A stretch of DNA of 22,788 nt, taken from an uncultured Blautia sp. (GTDB lineage Bacteria; Bacillota; Clostridia; Lachnospirales; Lachnospiraceae). The notes beneath the pieces are model-generated. The model saw only the letters and a list, made by a program, of their open reading frames with translations. It was not told the origin of the DNA and did no database searches. Below, piece after piece: positions 14,656-22,715 of this stretch. The position numbers and the translations under genes were made by a program. The stretch's first letter is position 1; each line of letters begins with the position of its first letter. The DNA lies in contig CATXEA010000039.1 in the NCBI GenBank assembly GCA_958367245.1, positions 1 to 22,788 on the forward strand, written 5' to 3'.

Positions 14656-17580
14656 TCAGCAGGTAATCAGAGGTCTTATTTCCATAAGGATATCTTCTGC
14701 CTTTTCTACCTTGCTCTCACTTCCCACAACACAAATCTGCTGCGCTTTTAAAACAGCTTCCACGATAGGAGCCAGATTTCTCATATCCTGACAGGTTGCC
14801 CCCAGAATCTCATCTCTTGTCTTCTGTGCCATTTCCTCTGTCACTCCGCAGAAATATGCAGTCTTTGACACAGCACCTTTCATCTGAGGTGTTTTCGGCA
14901 CATCCTTGCCGCTGATAGTTCCGATAATATATTTCGTCATTTCATGTTCATCTGCCTGAAAGTTTCTGATATAATCCGGAATTCCCTTATAAACCTCCAG
15001 TGTGTGCTTCAGATGAGGGTCGCGGTAAGAAACGAAATAACTTTCTCCGTTTCTCTTAAATCCGCTCATACAGCCGTATGCACCGCCTTTTACACGAAGG
15101 TTCATCCAGAGATAATCGTAGCTTAAAGCTACTTTCAGAATATCAAGGGCGCCTGTATACTCCAGTCCCTCTTTTCGGAAGTTTCCGGTCTGCGCCACAT
15201 ACTGTACCTGACCGGAGGTTGTAAAGCCTTCATTTTTCTTTACACAGTAAAGCTCTTCCTCTGATTTATCCACCTCTTCTGTGCAGAAAACTTCTTCCAG
15301 AGAAGAAACAAGGCTCTTCATTTCTTCCAGAGACTCTCTTTCTCCTGTGTAGCTTACCATAAAGTTTTCCGGACGGAAAATCTCTTTCATAAGTTCGCGA
15401 AGGGCGCTTACGATTTCGTCCTTCCTCTCTTCAAATTCTTTTTCCAGCTTCTCGATAAACTGATAATAGCCGATTCCGGACATCTCATCCTGAAAAGCTG
15501 CCATCGGAGAAGAATATGCTGTAGCGCGAAGCACTGCAGTTGCATGTCCCGCTCCGGAAAGACTTGCCTGCGCGCGTGATTTCACCTGTGCGATAATCTC
15601 ATAGAGACGCTTGGTATCTTCAAGTCTGGAAGTGCTCAAAATCTCTTTCACCATATCGAAAAGGAAAGAAAGCTTCGGATACAGAGCCTTTCCTCTTACA
15701 GAAAACATAGCTCTGAATTCTTCGGTAGTATTTACATTTTCAAAAACCTCTACCCCGCAGTTGATTCCGCCTGTATTTGCATTGATTTCGTTAAAGAGTT
15801 CACCGTAGGTATAATTTTCTGTATCTACATAGCCCAGAACCGATTTCAGAAGTCCCAGCCAGTTCACATCTTCCGGAGCCAGATCGTCCAGTTTAAACAA
15901 AAGGTCTACATATCCGATGCCGTTTGTACATACATCATGGTAAAGGAAGAGATGATCGTCCACTTTCAGCTCTTCATTGTAGAATTTGTCCGCCTCTTTT
16001 TTAATATCGCTGATTTTCAGCATAGGAATACATTTTAAGGCTTCCGGATCTTCTTCCTCTTCCTGATATTCCTCAAGAGCTTTTGTTGCACGTACCATTT
16101 CCTCCAGTTTTTCCTGAGAAAGGCTGCTTCTGTACGCCTCAAGCTTTTCTTCCAGCTCTTTTTCACGCTTTGCTGCAAGTCCCATCTTCGGAAGAAGGGT
16201 CAGAACGCAGCCGTGGGTATTGTCAAGAAGATATTTGCGAATCAGTTCTTCGAAATATCCCTCGTTAAGGGCTTTTTTCAGTTTTTCAAAAACAGCAAGC
16301 TGCTGCACCTGCGCAAATGGCTGGCTGTCGTCGTAGAGCCAATCTCCCAGAATATCAAGGCTGTACATCAGTCCTTTTGGATAAGATGAGAAGTCTGCCT
16401 CCCTGTAGCGGAATTCAAAATAATTGATTCCTGCTTCCACTGCTTTTCTGTCAATACCGTTATTCACAATATCTGTGAGCACTCTGCGGATAATGGATAC
16501 GAATTCTTCTTTTTTATCAGGATTTGAGCCTTTAGCAACTACAGTGAAATATGGCTGAAGGATTCCATCGTCAAAGGAGCCGTAAATATCCTTGCCGATT
16601 TTTGCATCCAGAAGCGCTTTTTTCAAAGGAGCTCCGGGCGCGCTTAACAGAGCGTAGTCCAGAACCTCAAACGCCATACATTTCATGCTGTCAGAGGCAT
16701 CTCCCACTACCATATTGTAGGAAAGATAGGTATTATCTTCCTCCCCTTCATTTTCAGAAACAGGATACTCCTTCGTAATATCTCGGCAGGAACCGAAATC
16801 CTTCTGCTCATGGAGTTCAGAATCCACCTTCAGCTCATCGAAATGGGAAAGATAGTGCTCGTCAAGGAAGGCAAGCTTTTCTTCCATGTCCATGTTTCCG
16901 TAAAGATAAATATAGCTGTTGGACGGATGATAATAGGTTCTGTGGAAATCAAGGAAGTTTTCGTATGTCAGTTCCGGAATATTCTCCGGATTTCCGCCTG
17001 ACTCACAGCCGTAGGAATTATCAGGAAAAAGGCTGTTCATAATCTCCCTCTCCAGAACCTCGTCCGGAGAAGAAAAAGCTCCCTTCATCTCATTATAGAC
17101 AACTCCGTTATATTTCAGAGGTCCCTCTGTGTTTTCAAGCTGATAGCTCCAGCCCTCCTGACGGAAAATCTCTTCTTTTTTATAAATATTCGGATAAAAT
17201 ACCGCATCCAAATATACATGCATCAGATTCTGAAAGTCCTGATCATTGCAGCTTGCCACCGGATAACAGGTCTTGTCCGGGTATGTCATGGCATTTAAAA
17301 AAGTATTCAATGAGCCCTTTACAAGTTCCACAAAAGGATCCTTTAACGGAAATTCTTTTGAGCCGCACAGAACGCTGTGTTCTAAGATATGAGCTACCCC
17401 TGTACTGTCTTTGGGCGGTGTGCGGAAAGCAATGTTGAATACCTTATTCTCATCCTCATTTTCAATGAGCATTACCCTTGCCCCTGTTTTTTTATGGCGG
17501 AGAAGCCATCCTGCAGAATGGATATCTGAAAGATTCTCCTGTCTTACCACCTCATAAGCGGTTAAATTCTCTTTCTTCAT
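14656..17580 (-). CDS. M16C zinc peptidase, presequence-protease type
   Basis: A large (974-residue) metallopeptidase of the insulinase/PreP group that degrades short peptides in an enclosed chamber. The inverted zinc motif HILEH lies at 64-68 and the third ligand is probably Glu164 in NEMKGAFSSPDE. The middle has the M16C-associated region, and the second half is an inactive M16 half with the conserved RVKGGAYG. No signal peptide is seen, so it acts in the cytoplasm. I chose ATG 17578-17580 with GGAGG 5 bases upstream; a TTG four codons earlier overlaps that site. It leads the era-recO unit. Its substrates are unknown; a role in peptide turnover is inferred from the family. Confidence 0.93.
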   Translation of the reverse strand: MKKENLTAYEVVRQENLSDIHSAGWLLRHKKTGARVMLIENEDENKVFNIAFRTPPKDSTGVAHILEHSVLCGSKEFPLKDPFVELVKGSLNTFLNAMTYPDKTCYPVASCNDQDFQNLMHVYLDAVFYPNIYKKEEIFRQEGWSYQLENTEGPLKYNGVVYNEMKGAFSSPDEVLEREIMNSLFPDNSYGCESGGNPENIPELTYENFLDFHRTYYHPSNSYIYLYGNMDMEEKLAFLDEHYLSHFDELKVDSELHEQKDFGSCRDITKEYPVSENEGEEDNTYLSYNMVVGDASDSMKCMAFEVLDYALLSAPGAPLKKALLDAKIGKDIYGSFDDGILQPYFTVVAKGSNPDKKEEFVSIIRRVLTDIVNNGIDRKAVEAGINYFEFRYREADFSSYPKGLMYSLDILGDWLYDDSQPFAQVQQLAVFEKLKKALNEGYFEELIRKYLLDNTHGCVLTLLPKMGLAAKREKELEEKLEAYRSSLSQEKLEEMVRATKALEEYQEEEEDPEALKCIPMLKISDIKKEADKFYNEELKVDDHLFLYHDVCTNGIGYVDLLFKLDDLAPEDVNWLGLLKSVLGYVDTENYTYGELFNEINANTGGINCGVEVFENVNTTEEFRAMFSVRGKALYPKLSFLFDMVKEILSTSRLEDTKRLYEIIAQVKSRAQASLSGAGHATAVLRATAYSSPMAAFQDEMSGIGYYQFIEKLEKEFEERKDEIVSALRELMKEIFRPENFMVSYTGERESLEEMKSLVSSLEEVFCTEEVDKSEEELYCVKKNEGFTTSGQVQYVAQTGNFRKEGLEYTGALDILKVALSYDYLWMNLRVKGGAYGCMSGFKRNGESYFVSYRDPHLKHTLEVYKGIPDYIRNFQADEHEMTKYIIGTISGKDVPKTPQMKGAVSKTAYFCGVTEEMAQKTRDEILGATCQDMRNLAPIVEAVLKAQQICVVGSESKVEKAEDILMEIRPLITC

Positions 17581-17597
17581 ATTTTCCTCCAAATTTC

Positions 17598-17650
17598 AGA
17601 GCTTGTCTCCATGGGAATCTTCAACGTATCTCCCGATAAAAACAAGCTCT
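17598..17650 (-). other. Inverted repeat in the leader of the M16 peptidase gene
   Basis: AGAGCTTGT (17598-17606) and ACAAGCTCT (17642-17650) are perfect 9-base complementary arms around 35 bases, just before the peptidase ribosome binding site. No T-run follows, so it is not a clear terminator. It could shape the mRNA leader or be chance. I found no convincing -35/-10 pair in this 107-base gap. Confidence 0.35.
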
Positions 17651-17687
17651 TTGTTACACTGTTTATTTTCGCATTTATTTATTCTTT

Positions 17688-18290
17688 TTATTCAGCGGCG
17701 CTCTCGCCAATCAACGGTTCCTCATCAGGAAAAACCTCCTGATATACTTCCATTGCAGCCTGTGTGAGCAACTGAAGCTCCTTTTCCATCTTTGCATTGA
17801 CCGGAAGCTCGATGGCAGTCTCCCGGATATCTCTTCTGATTTTCTTTTTCTTCGCGTCACTGCTGATGGTAACAATACCGAAAAGCGTGGAATTATAAGA
17901 TTTATCTGTCTCGCAAAGCATCAGATAGGTTCTGACCAGATGAATACACTCCTGATACAGAAGTTCTTTATGAAGAGCACTCTTCTCCTGGATTTCTGTA
18001 AATTTCAGCTTGTTCAGGACTTTGGAAATCTCTTTCTGGGCAGTCTTCCATCCGAAAAGACGGCTTCCTGAATTACGGTTAAATTCCATTGTCATCCACA
18101 GCGCAAGAAAACCATCTGCCCGTGTATCCTCTCCAAGTTCAGAAGGATCCTGATAGCGCAGTTCCCACAGCTCCCTGCGAATCTCATTGGCTTCTTTATC
18201 CTCGCCTGCTTCTATCGCCTCCATAAGAAGCTTCTTCCTCTTCATAGGCTCGTGTTCTTTATAGTACTTCTCCATAATTGGTGTTTCCAT
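17688..18290 (-). CDS. Conserved hypothetical protein, helical and charged
   Basis: I do not recognise a function. The 200 residues are charged and mostly helical, with no signal peptide or membrane segment. The N-terminal 60 residues are rich in Lys and Glu (MKRKKLLMEAIEAGEDKEA), the middle contains ALWMTMEFNRNSGSRLFG, and there is a basic stretch SSDAKKKKIRRDIRE near residues 148-162. From memory it resembles a Lachnospiraceae-specific family of unknown function (perhaps DUF6553). It follows glf by 23 bases, so it is probably co-transcribed with it. ATG 18288-18290 has a modest AAGGAAAAG upstream; an in-frame ATG five codons later is possible. Confidence 0.75.
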   Translation of the reverse strand: METPIMEKYYKEHEPMKRKKLLMEAIEAGEDKEANEIRRELWELRYQDPSELGEDTRADGFLALWMTMEFNRNSGSRLFGWKTAQKEISKVLNKLKFTEIQEKSALHKELLYQECIHLVRTYLMLCETDKSYNSTLFGIVTISSDAKKKKIRRDIRETAIELPVNAKMEKELQLLTQAAMEVYQEVFPDEEPLIGESAAE

Positions 18291-18313
18291 GCAGTCTTTT
18301 CCTTTCTTCCCTG

Positions 18314-19429
18314 TTACGCCTCTTCGTAGGTCAGCTCTGTCTCAGCCAGAGCCAGCGCCTCCTCAATTACCTGATCCATATCCATGTAGCGATACATTCC
18401 AAGTCTTCCGCCGAAGAGAACATTTTTCTCTTCCAGGGCTTTTCGTTCATATTTGTCAAAGAGAATACTGTTTGCCGGGTCATTGACCGGATAATACGGT
18501 TCGCGGCCTTTCTCCCATGCAGCCGGATATTCTCTGGTGATAACGGTTTTTGGCTGTGTACCGAATTCAAAATGCTTGTGTTCTATGATCCTTGTATAAG
18601 GCACTTCATAATCCGTATAGTTTACAACTGCGTTGCCCTGATAGTTGCCCATATCAAGAACTTCTGTCTCAAATCTCAGAGAACGGTATTCCAGTTCTCC
18701 ATAGCAGTAATCGTAAAACTCATCGATCATACCTGTAAAAAGTACCTTCTCTGCCTGCGCCTTAAGGTCTTCTTTATTGTCAAAGAAATCTGTATTCAGA
18801 CATACCTGCACGCCCTCCAGCAGCTTCTTGATAATCCGTGTATAGCCGCCCTTGGGAATTCCCTGATAAGGATCCTTAAAGTAATTGTTGTCATAGGTGT
18901 ATCGAAGCGGCAGACGCTTGATAATAAATGCCGGAAGTTCTCTGCATTCACGTCCCCACTGCTTTCTTGTATAACCCTCTACAAGCTTTTCATAAACATC
19001 CTGTCCCACAAGAGCAAGTGCCTGCTCTTCCAGATTCTTCGGATGAGTGATGTGCATTCTTGCAATCTGCTCCTGAATCTTCGCCTTTGCCTCTGCCGGA
19101 GTACGCACTCCCCAGAGCTGATGGAAGGTATTCATATTGAATGGCAGATTATAAAGCTCATCCTTATAAACTGCAATCGGCGAATTAACGAAATGGTTAA
19201 ATTCCGCGAACTGATTTATATAATCCCAAACTTTTTTTCTGGAGGTATGGAAAATATGCGCGCCGTATTTGTGCACCTGAATTCCTTCAACCTCCTCTGT
19301 ATAAATATTACCGCCAATGTGATCTCTCTTGTCGATCACCAGACAGGTTTTCCCCCTTCTGGTCGCCTCATGTGCAAACACCGCTCCGAAAAGCCCGGCT
19401 CCCACAATCAAATAATCATATTTTTTCAT
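18314..19429 (-). CDS. glf: UDP-galactopyranose mutase
   Basis: A flavoenzyme that converts UDP-galactopyranose to UDP-galactofuranose, the donor for galactofuranose in surface polysaccharides. The 371 residues begin with a Rossmann FAD-binding motif (LIVGAGLFGA, 7-16), followed by DKRDHIGGN (33-41) and the mutase signature KYGAHIFHT (54-62). Length is usual for the family. I chose ATG 19427-19429 with AAGG 8 bases upstream; a GTG three codons earlier overlaps that site. It has its own extended -10 promoter and is followed by a small unknown gene. No glycosyltransferase or polysaccharide gene lies in the window, so the pathway partners are elsewhere. Confidence 0.96.
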   Translation of the reverse strand: MKKYDYLIVGAGLFGAVFAHEATRRGKTCLVIDKRDHIGGNIYTEEVEGIQVHKYGAHIFHTSRKKVWDYINQFAEFNHFVNSPIAVYKDELYNLPFNMNTFHQLWGVRTPAEAKAKIQEQIARMHITHPKNLEEQALALVGQDVYEKLVEGYTRKQWGRECRELPAFIIKRLPLRYTYDNNYFKDPYQGIPKGGYTRIIKKLLEGVQVCLNTDFFDNKEDLKAQAEKVLFTGMIDEFYDYCYGELEYRSLRFETEVLDMGNYQGNAVVNYTDYEVPYTRIIEHKHFEFGTQPKTVITREYPAAWEKGREPYYPVNDPANSILFDKYERKALEEKNVLFGGRLGMYRYMDMDQVIEEALALAETELTYEEA

Positions 19430-19461
19430 TAGAGACACCTTCTTTACTTCTTAATTTTGTT

Positions 19462-19490
19462 ATTATATCAAATTTACGCGAAATTGGATA
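19462..19490 (-). promoter_or_regulatory. Promoter of glf
   Basis: A perfect TATAAT (19462-19467) with TGA directly before it (extended -10) lies 17 bases after a weak -35 TATCCA (19485-19490) on the minus strand, 32 bases before the glf start codon. Confidence 0.7.
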
Positions 19491-19502
19491 GTCTTTCTTT
19501 TT

Positions 19503-20048
19503 TTACTTTCTTTTTCCGCCTTTTAAATATACGTTTTTTATATAGCGAAGAGTGGTATCCTCTCCGTGGTCATGGAGAATACGCAGAAGTCCTTCCAACT
19601 CCCTCTTTGTCTGCGGATGGATAAACCACAGTTTCTCTTTACCTTTCAGGAAGTACTGCAAAGGCTGTCTGCAGTCATACGCATCCCCCAGATAAGTACG
19701 GGAAGCGCTGATTCTGTCCATTACCATTTCCGCCACATATTTGCGCGGCATCTGCGCGCCCATGATCACATGCTCTTTGTCAAGAGAATAATCTACCCAG
19801 TATTCAAAATGATGGCGGTTTCTCCCCTTGTGATGAAGCCACGAAAGAGAAACTCCCGTGTCCTCTCTTTCCGCATTATTGGGGCTTCTGTCCCCCTGGA
19901 AATATTTACACCCCACCAAAAATTCCGTTGGCGAATACTTGGACACATCGTGGAGCAGCCCCTGTTTATAAAGACCGATACGGAAGCAGTAGCGCATGAC
20001 CATCAGCTTATGTCTGGTAATTGTCTTAAAGTGAAGCCAAGGATGCAA
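19503..20048 (-). CDS. DUF5662-type protein with HD-like motif
   Basis: A 181-residue protein that I recognise as the DUF5662 type (GLYKQGLLHDVSKYSP, SPNNAERE, WLHHKGRNRHHFEYW). Its function is not established. It has His13, His33-Asp34, His72-His73, His79-His80 and Asp111. The order H, HD, H, D resembles the metal site of HD-domain phosphohydrolases, which is inference. There is no signal peptide. The start is TTG (20046-20048), 8 bases after AGGAGG, with that site spanning the stop region of the upstream GH13-like gene 3 bases away. It is the last gene of the exonuclease III operon. Confidence 0.82.
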   Translation of the reverse strand: MHPWLHFKTITRHKLMVMRYCFRIGLYKQGLLHDVSKYSPTEFLVGCKYFQGDRSPNNAEREDTGVSLSWLHHKGRNRHHFEYWVDYSLDKEHVIMGAQMPRKYVAEMVMDRISASRTYLGDAYDCRQPLQYFLKGKEKLWFIHPQTKRELEGLLRILHDHGEDTTLRYIKNVYLKGGKRK

Positions 20049-20051
20049 GAT

Positions 20052-21914
20052 TTATTCCTCCTTACATGCCCGAAGCACGGCTATGGTGCGCGGACCAATC
20101 TCAATTTTCTTTTTATAGCCCCTGTTTTCCTCATTTTCTGTAAGGAATCCATTCTCCGAAATGTCTGAGGTATCAATAACTTTTTCCCATGTTTTTCCAT
20201 CCGGAAGATTCGGCAGCGCAGTCTCTCTGTTCTCCCAGTGGAAGTTATAGATTACATACAGGAAATCGTCCTCTGTACCGTCTTCCTTTTCGGCATAGGC
20301 GCCGCAGTAAAGAACTGCAAGTAAGCGTGATGTGTTCTCGGCGCTGCAATACCACGCCCGCTCTCCGTGGAGGGACACATCCGGAAAACCTTTTGCTTTA
20401 TAATCCACCCCGCGAAGTTCTTTTTCCATATGGAGTATAGGGTGTTCCTTTCGAAAGGCAATGGCTTTTTTTACGAAATCAAGCAGTTTTTCATTTTTCT
20501 TAAGCCCCTTCCAGTCAATCCAGCCAATGGCATTATCCTGACAATATGCGTTGTTGTTTCCTGACTGAGAATTCCCGATTTCATCACCGCCGTAAATCAT
20601 AGGCGTTCCCTGACTTAAAAGCATCATCAGAAACGCGTTTCTGATCTGCCGCTCCCTTATCTGACGGATATTCTGTTTACGGCTTGGGCCTTCGAATCCG
20701 CAGTTCCATGAGAAGTTGTAACTGCATCCGTCCTGATTCTCTTCCCCGTTTGCTTCATTGTGTCTGTAATTGTAGGTCACCATGTCGTTTAAGGTAAAAC
20801 CGTCCTGAAAAGACATATAATTAATCACCGCATATTTATCATGGTTTCGTTTCACACGCCACGAAACGCCCGGAATCATATCTTCATCGCTCTTTAAAAA
20901 GCGGCGCATATCCTGAAGAAATCCGGAGTTATATTCCGCAACGCATTTATTTCCTTTACGCTCTTTGACCATATTTTCATCAAAGCCGATCAGCATAATC
21001 TTCGTGTCGCTCAAAACTCCGTCCCTTAAAATCGCAGAAACCGGAACGCCGTCTCCCATGAGATGGAATCCATCCACATGATAAAAAAGTTTCCAGAACT
21101 GTAACGCTCTCAATGCAATAAACGGATTTGTCTCAGCAGGAAAATACATTTCCATAATACATTCTATTCCTGCGCTGTGAAGAGCCTTCACAAAGTCTCT
21201 CACCTCATTCTCCGGCTCCTTTGTAGCGCAATAGGAACGCTTCGGCGCATAATAACAGCCCTCGTCATATCCCCAGTAATTAATTTTTTCTTTTGCACAT
21301 TTCTGAGATACCATGCCTGTGTTTTCACTGTTTTTTTTCACTTCCATAAACTCGTATGCAGGCATCAGTTCAATGGCATTGATTCCAAGCTCCTGCCAGT
21401 ACGGTATCATCCCTGTGAGAGCCTTAAAAGTTCCTTTTGTTCCTGTAACCCCTTTCGCAGCTTTGGTATAGCCGCGCACATGAATCTTGTACAGAATCAT
21501 ATCGCTGTAAGGAATCCCCGGATTTTTATCATTCTCCCAGTCATACTCCTTCTTTGTGAGGAAGCCACAGCGTACCTTATGGATATCCTCATCCATTTCG
21601 GCTCCGAAATGTTCACGACCGCGCACACTGTAAGCGCAGGGATCGTGAACAACCTTCTCGTCTATCAGGAAATTATATTCGTAATCCTCATCCTTAAAGT
21701 CCGGAAGGAACATTGCATACACATCTCCGCTTCTGTACTCATCGGCAAAAGGAATTACAGCCGTCGGTTCTTTCGCTTTTTTTCTGTAAAGAAGCAAAGA
21801 CGCTGCTGCACCCTCCGGCGCCTCAAGAGCGAAATTCATTCCGCCCTGCATTCTGTTCGCTCCCAGGATCAGCGGACACCCCGCTTCCGCTGCAATTATC
21901 TTCTGGTTTGTCAT
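20052..21914 (-). CDS. GH13 debranching-enzyme-like protein, catalytic residues missing
   Basis: The 620 residues follow the GlgX/isoamylase-type plan: an N-terminal CBM48-like domain (about 15-100), a GH13 barrel (about 135-460) and a C-terminal beta domain. Framework motifs are kept (YSDMILYKIHVRGYT at 136-150, DGFTLNDMVTYNYRHNEANG at 371-390, QGTPMIYGGDEIGNSQSG at 435-452). The active site is not. Region I reads MEMYFPAE (254-261) instead of DVVFNHTAE-like. Region II reads VDGFHLMGD (280-288), with Met286 where the nucleophile Asp belongs. Region III reads LIGFDEN (308-314) without the acid/base Glu. Region IV reads FQDGF with Gln for His; Asp371 remains. I infer a pseudoenzyme that may bind glucan. 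ATG 21912-21914 directly abuts the xth stop and the reading frame is intact, so it is not decaying. Confidence 0.88.
   Translation of the reverse strand: MTNQKIIAAEAGCPLILGANRMQGGMNFALEAPEGAAASLLLYRKKAKEPTAVIPFADEYRSGDVYAMFLPDFKDEDYEYNFLIDEKVVHDPCAYSVRGREHFGAEMDEDIHKVRCGFLTKKEYDWENDKNPGIPYSDMILYKIHVRGYTKAAKGVTGTKGTFKALTGMIPYWQELGINAIELMPAYEFMEVKKNSENTGMVSQKCAKEKINYWGYDEGCYYAPKRSYCATKEPENEVRDFVKALHSAGIECIMEMYFPAETNPFIALRALQFWKLFYHVDGFHLMGDGVPVSAILRDGVLSDTKIMLIGFDENMVKERKGNKCVAEYNSGFLQDMRRFLKSDEDMIPGVSWRVKRNHDKYAVINYMSFQDGFTLNDMVTYNYRHNEANGEENQDGCSYNFSWNCGFEGPSRKQNIRQIRERQIRNAFLMMLLSQGTPMIYGGDEIGNSQSGNNNAYCQDNAIGWIDWKGLKKNEKLLDFVKKAIAFRKEHPILHMEKELRGVDYKAKGFPDVSLHGERAWYCSAENTSRLLAVLYCGAYAEKEDGTEDDFLYVIYNFHWENRETALPNLPDGKTWEKVIDTSDISENGFLTENEENRGYKKKIEIGPRTIAVLRACKEE
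20057..20062 (-). promoter_or_regulatory. Ribosome binding site for the DUF5662-type TTG start
   Basis: AGGAGG on the minus strand lies 8 bases before TTG 20046-20048 and overlaps the last codons of the GH13-like gene. This supports a TTG start and translational coupling. Confidence 0.75.
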
Positions 21915-22676
21915 TTAGTTCATCCCCCTAATCTTAAGTTCCACCGGACAGTGATCTGACCCAAAAATGTCTGAATGGATATCGGCGCTCTCCAGCTTGT
22001 CTTTCAGGGACGGGGAGACAATGAAGTAGTCAATTCTCCATCCCGCATTTTTCGCCCTTGCCTGAAAACGATAAGACCACCAGGAATACCTTCCCTCTGC
22101 ATCCGGATAAAAATAACGGAAGGTATCAATAAATCCGCTCTCTAATACCTTTGTGAAGCATTCTCGTTCCTCGTCGGAAAATCCGGCATTTTTGCGGTTC
22201 GTTTTCGGATTTTTAAGGTCAATCTCCTGATGGGCAACATTGAAATCCCCACAGGCAATCACAGGCTTCTTATCCTGAAGCTTCAAAAGATATGCCAGAA
22301 AATCGCGCTCCCATTCCATGCGGTAATCCAGTCTCTTCAACTCTGTCTGCGAATTCGGCGTATAAACTGTGACAAGATAAAAATTCTCAAATTCGAGAGT
22401 AATGACTCTGCCCTCTTTATCGTGCTCTTCAATTCCAATGCCATAGCTTACGTGAAGCGGTTCTTTTTTTGAAAAAACCGCCGTACCTGAATAGCCGCGT
22501 CTGTTGGCATAGTTCCAGTATTGATGATAGCCCGGAAGCTCAAGCTTCACCTGTCCTTCTGAACACTTGGTTTCCTGCAGGCAAAATATATCCGCATCAA
22601 GCGCCTGAAAAGTATCTTCGAACCCCTTCGTCAGACAGGCGCGTATTCCATTCACATTCCATGAAATCAGTTTCAT
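21915..22676 (-). CDS. xth: Exodeoxyribonuclease III
   Basis: A DNA repair enzyme that cuts at abasic sites and removes 3' ends. The 253 residues show the ExoIII/AP-endonuclease motifs: SWNVNGIRA (5-13), LQETKC with metal-binding Glu35, ACGDFNVAH with the catalytic Asp and Asn, and the C-terminal GSDHCPV with the Asp-His pair. ATG 22674-22676 has AGGAG 7 bases upstream; a TTG two codons earlier is less likely. It is first in an operon with the GH13-like gene (zero gap) and the DUF5662-type gene. Confidence 0.96.
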   Translation of the reverse strand: MKLISWNVNGIRACLTKGFEDTFQALDADIFCLQETKCSEGQVKLELPGYHQYWNYANRRGYSGTAVFSKKEPLHVSYGIGIEEHDKEGRVITLEFENFYLVTVYTPNSQTELKRLDYRMEWERDFLAYLLKLQDKKPVIACGDFNVAHQEIDLKNPKTNRKNAGFSDEERECFTKVLESGFIDTFRYFYPDAEGRYSWWSYRFQARAKNAGWRIDYFIVSPSLKDKLESADIHSDIFGSDHCPVELKIRGMN

Positions 22677-22706
22677 TCTCAATCTCCTATCCTGTTATTA
22701 GAATCT

Positions 22707-22715
22707 ATTATAGCA
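22707..22715 (-). promoter_or_regulatory. Extended -10 promoter of the xth operon
   Basis: TGCTATAAT on the minus strand (TATAAT at 22707-22712) is a perfect extended -10 about 30 bases before the xth start codon. I see no good -35 at 16-18 bases. Confidence 0.65.

Noticed and set aside
18278..19432. A 384-codon plus-strand open frame opposite glf
   Set aside because: It is antisense to a clear UDP-galactopyranose mutase, has no family resemblance, is rich in Cys/Phe/Ile/Leu as expected from a shadow frame, and lacks a ribosome binding site context.
20052..21914. The GH13-like gene as a pseudogene
   Set aside because: The frame is full length, tightly coupled to its neighbours and keeps framework motifs. 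The losses are concentrated in the active site, which points to a pseudoenzyme.
21177..21959. A 260-codon plus-strand open frame opposite the GH13-like gene
   Set aside because: Shadow frame; the minus-strand frame carries recognisable GH13 scaffold motifs through the same stretch.
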